A DNA stretch of 38,676 nucleotides from Roseburia sp. (GTDB lineage Bacteria > Bacillota > Clostridia > Lachnospirales > Lachnospiraceae), in NCBI GenBank assembly GCA_023664725.1, contig JAMPFA010000001.1:492378-531053 (forward strand). The letters run 5' to 3'. Of this stretch, positions 33,057-38,676 are shown piece after piece. The translations under genes were made by a program, and so were the position numbers. Within the stretch, counting starts at the first letter, position 1. Every line of letters begins with the position of its first letter. The notes under the pieces are model-generated. The model was not told the DNA's origin, ran no database searches, and saw only the letters and a list, made by a program, of their open reading frames with translations.

Positions 33057-34376
33057 TCACAGCAAACTGTCACCTAAAATTGCACGTATCAAGTCCTGAC
33101 CGCTTGATTTTACAATATCCAGGGGAACTTGTAAAGAATTTTTAAGCTCTTCCACTGTCATATCGTCCAAAAAAACTTCCTCCCCGCTTTTTAGCATAGC
33201 GTTTGATAAGAGCAGCACATCCCCCAAATTCCTGCCCTTTAGCTGGGCCAAAATGTCCTGCCCCGTCAAAAGCCCGGATACGGTAATCTTTTCCCCGAAA
33301 AACTCATTGCGGATGGGGATGACCTCTAGCGCAATGCCGGGAAATTTCTCGCAGAGTTCCTTGCCAAGGCGGGTGAGAAGAGGCGCCGCCAAAAGCCCTG
33401 TGGCTATGGAGACTTTTCTTCTCCTGTCATCCCCCTCCAAAACCTTAAGTTCCTCCACGAACTCATTTTCCAAAAGCCGCATCATTCCAACGCCGTTTTC
33501 CAACTGTAAGTAACCGTCATAGGTTTCCTCTGAAGGTATCTCCATTTCCGCTAAGAGATACCACTCGTCCCCTGCCTGGACAAAATGGATACCGTAACGC
33601 TCCATACAGTACTGCTGCCATTTGTGGATAATGCCAAGCACCTCTATAGCATCCTTTTTTTCAAAAGGCTCTAAAGGGTAAAGACCGTCCCTGTACTTTG
33701 TCAGACCCACAGGAACCACGGATAGGCTTTGCATATTTGGGATATACTCTGTTAATTTTTCAATGGTATACTCTAATTCCCCTCCGTCGTTAACGCCTTT
33801 GCAGAGTACGATCTGGCCGTTCATCATAACTCCGCCCTGATAGAGGCAGTCAAGTTTTGAAAGGGCATCCCCCGCAAAACGGTTGTTTAACATTTTACAG
33901 CGAAGCCCGGGATTCATGGTGTGCACCGACACGTTGATAGGCTCTAAGTGGTAGCGGATGATCCTGTCTAAATCCTTCTGCTTCATATTTGTCAGGGTGA
34001 TATAGTTTCCCTGGAGAAAAGACAGTCTGGAATCGTCATCTTTAAAGTACAACGTATCCCGCATCCCCTTTGGCATCTGGTCAATAAAGCAGAACATGCA
34101 CTTGTTGCTGCAGGACCTGTACTCATCCATCAGACCGTTCTCAAAGACAATGCCCAGATCCTCATTGTACTCTTTTTCGATTTCAAGCTCCCACTCTTCT
34201 CCGTCCTTTTTTCGGATCAGTACAACGATATACTCGTCATTGCACAGATAGTGATAATCAAAAATATCCTCCATCTGGGTATCGTTGATGGCAAGAAGCA
34301 CATCCCCCGGCTCTATTTCCATTTCCTCCGCAATGCTGCCGGGTTCCACCTGGCAGATAACATGTTCCTTTTCCAT
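33057..34376 (-). CDS. DUF512 radical-SAM-like protein with N-terminal PDZ
   Basis: This 439-residue protein belongs to the DUF512 family of Firmicutes, with an unknown reaction. The N-terminal PDZ-like region (about 5-60, VEPGSIAEEMEIEPGDVLLAIND) leads to a radical-SAM-like core with C89, C93 and C96 in CSNKCMFC. The core continues with INVSVHTMNPGLR, MNGQIVLCKGVNDG and SLSVVPVGLTKYR. The C-terminal DUF512 part includes GDEWYLLAE and a Rossmann-like segment with IATGLLAAPLL. I take the ATG at 34376, with AAGGGG upstream; the frame is open to 34466. It heads the operon that continues with der, plsY, gpsA and dut. It probably binds an iron-sulfur cluster, but no substrate is known. Confidence 0.92.
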   Translation of the reverse strand: MEKEHVICQVEPGSIAEEMEIEPGDVLLAINDTQMEDIFDYHYLCNDEYIVVLIRKKDGEEWELEIEKEYNEDLGIVFENGLMDEYRSCSNKCMFCFIDQMPKGMRDTLYFKDDDSRLSFLQGNYITLTNMKQKDLDRIIRYHLEPINVSVHTMNPGLRCKMLNNRFAGDALSKLDCLYQGGVMMNGQIVLCKGVNDGGELEYTIEKLTEYIPNMQSLSVVPVGLTKYRDGLYPLEPFEKKDAIEVLGIIHKWQQYCMERYGIHFVQAGDEWYLLAEMEIPSEETYDGYLQLENGVGMMRLLENEFVEELKVLEGDDRRRKVSIATGLLAAPLLTRLGKELCEKFPGIALEVIPIRNEFFGEKITVSGLLTGQDILAQLKGRNLGDVLLLSNAMLKSGEEVFLDDMTVEELKNSLQVPLDIVKSSGQDLIRAILGDSLL

Positions 34377-34402
34377 TTTTTTCCCCTTTTCCCGTTTCAC
34401 AT

Positions 34403-34431
34403 AGTTTACACCAAAAAGGGAAGAATAACAA
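34403..34431 (-). promoter_or_regulatory. Sigma-A promoter of the DUF512-der-plsY-gpsA-dut operon
   Basis: On the minus strand TTGTTA (34426-34431) and TAAACT (34403-34408) are separated by 17 bases, about 27 bases before the start codon. Confidence 0.55.
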
Positions 34432-34441
34432 CCTTTCCCAC

Positions 34442-34494
34442 AAAAAATAGGAAGGACAATGGCCAAATTCTGCCACTATCCTCCCTGTTTTTCG
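34442..34494 (-). terminator. Terminator after the ABC permease gene
   Basis: On the minus strand GGGAGGATAGTGGC and GGCCATTGTCCTTCC form an imperfect long stem around AGAATTT, followed by TATTTTTTG. Confidence 0.6.
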
Positions 34495-34500
34495 TCTTTC

Positions 34501-36432
34501 TTATTCCTCTGGCACCTCTGCGTGGTTCACCTCCCACTGAGTGAGAAGCTCATCAGCGCTGTTTATCACTCCCATATCAATCAGGGCAGAGATCATATTT
34601 TCACAGTTGGTATTAAATGTGATATATGCATTCTCCATCTCCTGGACATAACCATAATTGTAGTGGTAGAATTTATCGGAGAAAACCTCATATCCCTTTT
34701 CATTGGTATAGCTTAGAGTCAAACTGCTCCAGTAGATACTCTTCTCGTATCCCTCTGTGTTAAACACCACCCACTGTTCTACAAAATTCCCGGCTTCCAC
34801 ATCTTTTGCAAATGCCTCATACAGTTTTTTTGCCTCTTCCGCCGTAAGTCCTCTGCTTTCAGAAGATACAATGGGATAGCCGGCTTCATCCTTGCTCACT
34901 GTCTTTGGTATTTCAAGGCTTCCGCTGAGATACTTATTATCTTTATAATAGACGCCAAGGACTGTTTTCTTGTAACGCTCAGGGTCTGTAGCATAAGCTT
35001 TTACTATGCTGGCCGCTGATGCCCCGTCGGAAAGCTGCTCTTCATTTGCAGGCACCGTATAGGAGCGGATCAATACAGAGCCGTCTTTCAGGTAATATTT
35101 CACGGTTATCCCATATCCATCCTCATACCAGCGTGTATTTTGATACTCCGGTTTGTGGGACAGGATAGTCTCGTGAAGGGCAATGATCTGGGCGATATCT
35201 TCCTCAGAATCCCCTCCCACACAGTCACCTGCACGGATATAGGCTTCTTTTACGTTCTGAAGCTTTGGAACTTTCTTCTCGATCCCAAACACATCCATCT
35301 TAAGGAAAATCAGCACAACCACCATTGCAAGGACAAAAAATCCACACTCTTTTAAACGTTTTTTCACAAACACCCGGAAGCTTTTCTGCAGCATCATCTC
35401 TGCGGCAAAGAAAAATACAGGCCCCACAATGATGCTGGTAATCAGTATCGCCATAAATTTTGTTGTGGGATGAGCATAATACGCCACTATGCCGCCTGAA
35501 ATAAGAGCCCCAAGGCTGGCAAAGCATGCGCCTACGCCCCAGCGGAACACAGGGGTAACCCAGGAAACGGCAATGAGGCTTCCCGCCGTCTCCAAATGGC
35601 GCTTCCGGTACAGCACAAAAGCAATGACCGTTAAAACTGCCGCTGCAGCAGCATAAGCCGCCACTGTGGTTCCTCCTGCCATCCCAGTGCAGATTGCATG
35701 ATCCCATCCGGAAGAATAGTCGATTTTTACGTTGACCGCTCCTGTCAGATAATAGAGCGGGGAAAGCACGTCAAACCTGCTGGCAGTAAAATCTCCTGTC
35801 ATTCCGTAGGCAAAACTGGCAAACAGCACGGTCAGCATTAATTTACATCCTACAAACAGGAAGTTCACGATAAATGAAAATATTGGCAGGGCGATCAGCT
35901 GCCCTACAAACATGCTTACCAGCACGTTAAAGCTGTAAAAGAAGAATCCCACTCCCATGGTGATCACCAGGCCTTTGAACAAAATGTCAAGGTAAGAGTA
36001 GCCACACCCTGCTGCCACCAGTATTCCAAGGAGTCCTCCTGCCATCAGTGGAGCCCACAAAAACAGCAGCCCGGAAATGTAATTGGTAATAAACAAAGAT
36101 GTCCTTGTCACCGGAAATGCATGCATGGTATTGGCTGACCGTGAGGTGTAAAGGTAGGAAAATACCGCACCTGCTGCCACCAGCGAAAAAACAAACAACA
36201 GCCCTGGGCTTGTGATAATCTGCATTACCTCCGGGATCAAAATGGATTCTTCCATTTGCTGCGCCAGGGTTTTTACGGTATCATAGCCGCCTTTTGTCTC
36301 TAAGTAATTTGTAAATTCCATAAAAGGCAGGATAAAGAGATAAAACAACAGCAATAAGCTCCAAATCGGCCAAAAATGAGTGATATTCTTACGAAATATC
36401 GTCTTACTAAAACAGGATGTCTTTGACTTCAT
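34501..36432 (-). CDS. ABC transporter permease with extracellular domain
   Basis: The 643-residue membrane protein has about nine hydrophobic segments in its first half (for example WSLLLLFYLFILPFMEF and LLFVFSLVAAGAVFSYLYTS). These are followed by further segments up to about residue 375. The last 260 residues form a large hydrophilic domain (from VKEAYIRAGDCVGGD on), probably outside the cell. Family members I recall are called ABC permeases of the DUF6449 type; that label is tentative. AGGAGGGG lies before the ATG, which overlaps the ATPase gene by 26 bases. It forms an operon with a YtrA-type regulator and an ATPase, a layout typical of cell-wall-antibiotic or stress-response exporters. 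Substrate unknown. Confidence 0.85.
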   Translation of the reverse strand: MKSKTSCFSKTIFRKNITHFWPIWSLLLLFYLFILPFMEFTNYLETKGGYDTVKTLAQQMEESILIPEVMQIITSPGLLFVFSLVAAGAVFSYLYTSRSANTMHAFPVTRTSLFITNYISGLLFLWAPLMAGGLLGILVAAGCGYSYLDILFKGLVITMGVGFFFYSFNVLVSMFVGQLIALPIFSFIVNFLFVGCKLMLTVLFASFAYGMTGDFTASRFDVLSPLYYLTGAVNVKIDYSSGWDHAICTGMAGGTTVAAYAAAAAVLTVIAFVLYRKRHLETAGSLIAVSWVTPVFRWGVGACFASLGALISGGIVAYYAHPTTKFMAILITSIIVGPVFFFAAEMMLQKSFRVFVKKRLKECGFFVLAMVVVLIFLKMDVFGIEKKVPKLQNVKEAYIRAGDCVGGDSEEDIAQIIALHETILSHKPEYQNTRWYEDGYGITVKYYLKDGSVLIRSYTVPANEEQLSDGASAASIVKAYATDPERYKKTVLGVYYKDNKYLSGSLEIPKTVSKDEAGYPIVSSESRGLTAEEAKKLYEAFAKDVEAGNFVEQWVVFNTEGYEKSIYWSSLTLSYTNEKGYEVFSDKFYHYNYGYVQEMENAYITFNTNCENMISALIDMGVINSADELLTQWEVNHAEVPEE

Positions 36433-37306
36433 AATCTACCCCTCCTAATTCATAGATAAAGATTTCTTCCAATGTCAGCGGCAGAATGTCGATGAGCATA
36501 GGATTCATCTTTTCAAGCTGCGCTCTGGCCGCTTCCGGATTTCCCTTTACGATCAGAGTGTACACTCTTCCCGTATTGGACATATGGAGAACCTCAAAAT
36601 CCTCTGGCAGCTTTGGCATCTCCGCCTGAAACGCCACCTGGATCTTGCATACACTGCCCTGAAGCTCCGACAGGGAACGCTCGATCATAATTTTTCCCTT
36701 GTGCATGATTCCCACATGGTCGCAGACATCCTCAAGCTCCCTTAAATTGTGGGAGGATACCAAAACGGTACTGTTAAACTCTGCCACGTCTGCCATGATA
36801 ATGCTCCAGACCTGCCGGCGCATTACCGGGTCCAGTCCGTCCACAGGCTCATCTAAAATGAGAAGCTCCGGCCTGGTACAGACAGCCAGCCAGAATGCTA
36901 CCTGTTTTTGCATTCCCTTACTAAGGCTTCTGATATTTTTCTTCGGGTCTATGGTAGGGAAAAACTCCATAAGCCTATAAAACAGCTTGTCGTCAAACCT
37001 CGGATACAGTCCCTGATAAAAACGTTTCATCTCATAAGTGTTTGCGGAAATGAAATAGAACAGATCATCGGGGATATAGCCAAATTTCTCTTTCACAGCC
37101 GGATTTTCGTACACAGTTTCCCCTGCGATCTTGACTTCCCCTGCATCCTGGCGGTACACTCCGGTCAAATGCCTGATCAGCGTGGACTTTCCTGCGCCGT
37201 TTGGCCCAACCAGGCCGTAGATAGCGCCTTTTTTCACATGCATATCCACACCGTCTAAGGCGCGGAATCCGTCAAATTCTTTTACCAGATTTCTAACTTC
37301 TATCAT
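36407..37306 (-). CDS. ABC transporter ATP-binding protein
   Basis: This 299-residue ATPase powers the neighbouring permease. Walker A GPNGAGKST (about 34-42), the Q-loop region around GYIPDDLFYF, the signature SLSKGMQKQVAFWLAV, Walker B LLILDEPVDGLDP and the switch His in VSSHNLREL are intact. The C-terminal tail (about 230-299) is typical of the CcmA/YtrB exporter group, with the ending LTLEEIFIYELGG. It overlaps the regulator gene by four bases and the permease gene by 26, so all three are co-translated. Export of a peptide or lipid-like compound is the likeliest role, inferred from the family. Confidence 0.94.
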   Translation of the reverse strand: MIEVRNLVKEFDGFRALDGVDMHVKKGAIYGLVGPNGAGKSTLIRHLTGVYRQDAGEVKIAGETVYENPAVKEKFGYIPDDLFYFISANTYEMKRFYQGLYPRFDDKLFYRLMEFFPTIDPKKNIRSLSKGMQKQVAFWLAVCTRPELLILDEPVDGLDPVMRRQVWSIIMADVAEFNSTVLVSSHNLRELEDVCDHVGIMHKGKIMIERSLSELQGSVCKIQVAFQAEMPKLPEDFEVLHMSNTGRVYTLIVKGNPEAARAQLEKMNPMLIDILPLTLEEIFIYELGGVDYEVKDILF

Positions 37307-37677
37307 TCCATCTTCCCTCCCTCACTAAGCCTCTTCATCCTTTCATCCAACTCTTCTTTTGTCACGGATAAAATGAAAAGTTCAGATACCACATCGTCAA
37401 ACTTCACCAGCAGTTCCTCCTGGCGCATCTGCTTGATCAGCACCGGGGAGGAAGCGAAAGTTCCCTTGCCCTGTTTGCTGTAAACATACCCTTCCGTCTC
37501 CAGCTCCCGATAAGCTCTTGATATGGTATTGGGATTGATTGCAAGAGAAGATGCCAGTTCCCGCACCGAGGGCAGTTTTTCGTCCGGCCCGATCACTTTT
37601 GACAAAAGCAGTTTTCGTATGCCATCTTTTATCTGCTCATAGATTGGTTTTGCATCTCTATAATTTAGCTGCAGCAA
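37303..37677 (-). CDS. GntR-family regulator, YtrA type
   Basis: The 124-residue protein has the short YtrA layout: an N-terminal winged helix-turn-helix (about 10-78) with PIYEQIKDGIRKLLLSKVI, LPSVRELASSLAINPNTISR and AYRELETEGYVYSKQGKGTF, then a short helical tail of about 45 residues. YtrA-type regulators usually repress their own operon of ABC genes. The start is a TTG, with AGGAGG 8 bases upstream. It is the first gene of the operon and overlaps the ATPase gene by four bases. An imperfect palindrome at 37715-37733 lies just downstream of its -10 and is a good operator candidate. Confidence 0.95.
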   Translation of the reverse strand: MLQLNYRDAKPIYEQIKDGIRKLLLSKVIGPDEKLPSVRELASSLAINPNTISRAYRELETEGYVYSKQGKGTFASSPVLIKQMRQEELLVKFDDVVSELFILSVTKEELDERMKRLSEGGKME

Positions 37678-37714
37678 TTCTCATACCTCCTGTCTAACCC
37701 TAAGTGTTTTAGGT

Positions 37715-37766
37715 GTATTAATTCATTTAGTACAGTTAGGATAGCACGAAACTACTGCTTCTACAA
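37715..37766 (-). promoter_or_regulatory. Promoter and operator of the GntR-ABC operon
   Basis: On the minus strand TTGTAG (37761-37766) and TATCCT (37738-37743) are separated by 17 bases. Immediately downstream lies the near-palindrome GTACTAAATGAATTAATAC (37715-37733), in which outer GTAxTAA is matched by TTAxTAC. This resembles GntR operator sites and would block the start of transcription. Confidence 0.6.
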
Positions 37767-37819
37767 TAAAGATAAGCGAAGGAAATGATTAAGAATTTAT
37801 TAAGACTGTGATTATATTC

Positions 37820-38676
37820 CTATTTCAGTGCAAGGACTGCCGCCAGATTTCCCCGTTTTCCCTGTGTGGCCCGGTGGGAAAATAGAAGGTCAGGATTGCA
37901 GCAGGTACAAATATTCGTAGTGGCTGTCTGTTTTTCGGGAACTTTCGCTTCTTTTAAAACAATCTCATTGGCACGCCATAGATCCAGCTGATATTTGCCC
38001 TTTCCCTTATTTATCAGTATCTCCTTTTCCTGCCCCTTAAATTCTCTTATAAACTCTTCCGCCACGTCAGCGCTGACCTCATAACAGTCCTGACAGATGG
38101 AGGGGCCGATGGCACAAACTAAATCCCCCGGCTCAGTGCCAAATTCCCGGTGCATGGCCTCCACGGTCACCCTTCCCATGCGGTTTACCGTTCCCCGCCA
38201 CCCGGAATGGCTAAGGCCGATGGCATGATGCTTTTTGTCCACGAAAAATAAGGGGACGCAGTCTGCATAGAATGTGGTTAAAGTTACCCCCTCTTCATCA
38301 GTGATTAAACCGTCAAGATCCGTAAAAAACCCCATACCTGTTCCTGCGTCTTCTCTTCCTACCCTCTTTACGTTGGTGGTGTGGGTCTGGTTAGAAAAAC
38401 AAAAGCTGTCCTCCCTGACAGAAAGCGCCTTCGCAAGCCTTCTGTAGTTTTCCAAAACTGCCTCCCTCTCATCTCCTCTGGTAAAACTTAGGTTTAAAGA
38501 AGAAAAGATTCCCTGGCTGACGCCTCCTAAGCGGGTGGTAAAGCCGTGGATGACGGCGTCTGTGGCATCTATCAGGGGATAATGCAGCAATGGCAGGATA
38601 TCTCCGTTTTCCAGGGGATATTCTGCCACTTGCAGGATGTCTTTATTGGTCTTTTTTTTGAAATTTATCTGAAACA
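37820..38676 (-). CDS. pgeF: PgeF / YlmD laccase-domain protein, start just outside the window
   Basis: PgeF (YfiH/YlmD, DUF152) edits peptidoglycan precursors that carry L-Ser in place of L-Ala, and related proteins have purine-nucleoside or phenol oxidase-type activity. The family is cytoplasmic with a zinc or copper site. HGFTTRLGGVSQG, FYADCVPLFF, SHSGWRGTV and GPSICQDCYEV are the usual motifs, with the metal-binding His and Cys residues. A GTG at 38629 has no ribosome site. The frame is open to the window edge, where the last two bases on this strand are TG followed by TTTCAGATAAAT, so the true start is probably an xTG whose first base is 38677. That adds 16 residues (FQINFKKKTNKDILQV after Met). 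Confidence 0.93.
   Translation of the reverse strand, partial: FQINFKKKTNKDILQVAEYPLENGDILPLLHYPLIDATDAVIHGFTTRLGGVSQGIFSSLNLSFTRGDEREAVLENYRRLAKALSVREDSFCFSNQTHTTNVKRVGREDAGTGMGFFTDLDGLITDEEGVTLTTFYADCVPLFFVDKKHHAIGLSHSGWRGTVNRMGRVTVEAMHREFGTEPGDLVCAIGPSICQDCYEVSADVAEEFIREFKGQEKEILINKGKGKYQLDLWRANEIVLKEAKVPEKQTATTNICTCCNPDLLFSHRATQGKRGNLAAVLALK

Overview
The window looks like the chromosome of a spore-forming, anaerobic, low-to-mid GC Firmicute of the Lachnospiraceae type (Clostridium cluster XIVa, Blautia/Dorea-like). This is an inference from spo0A and spoIVB, the GlgC/GlgD pair, a DUF5688 protein, strong purine-rich ribosome binding sites, and the fixed gene order asp23-nusB-xseA-xseB-ispA-dxs-tlyA-nadK-argR-recN-spoIVB. 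Almost all genes are on the minus strand. The plus strand carries the 3' part of a tRNA-Thr(CGT), a DUF5688 protein, a LysE-type exporter, and glgC-glgD.

Layout: 1-3.1 kb holds the tRNA-Thr end, a small membrane-anchored protein, a DUF5688 protein and glycogen synthase glgA. 3.1-4.4 kb holds spo0A with a sigma-A promoter and Spo0A-box-like sites. 4.4-13.9 kb is an accessory block: LysE exporter, a TRAP transporter whose large permease is fused in frame to its own solute-binding protein, a small unknown gene, two XRE regulators, and an agr-like quorum-sensing locus (LytTR regulator, GHKL kinase, AgrD-like peptide, AgrB-like processing protease, second LytTR regulator) containing a decayed AlbA_2 ATP-binding gene and a 32-bp perfect palindrome. 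14.0-24.4 kb is the conserved core cluster from spoIVB back to asp23. 24.5-29.5 kb holds a CdaR/PucR-type regulator, the multi-sugar ABC ATPase ugpC/msmX and the divergent glgC-glgD operon. 29.5-34.4 kb is a housekeeping operon (DUF512 radical-SAM-like protein, der, plsY, gpsA, dut). 34.5-37.8 kb is a YtrA-type GntR regulator with an ABC exporter, and the window ends in pgeF.

How the genes work together: glgC/glgD make ADP-glucose and glgA, about 24 kb away, polymerises it. UgpC energises several sugar importers, so it sits well next to a carbon-storage operon. In many clostridia spoIVB is directly followed by spo0A; here about 10 kb of signalling and transport genes separates them, which places a peptide quorum-sensing module between two sporulation genes. 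The most noteworthy items are the DctM-DctP fusion, the agr-like locus with order A-C-(pseudogene)-D-B-A and a predicted five-residue thiolactone ring, and the set of palindromic operators. All names rest on motif recognition by eye; no database search was run.
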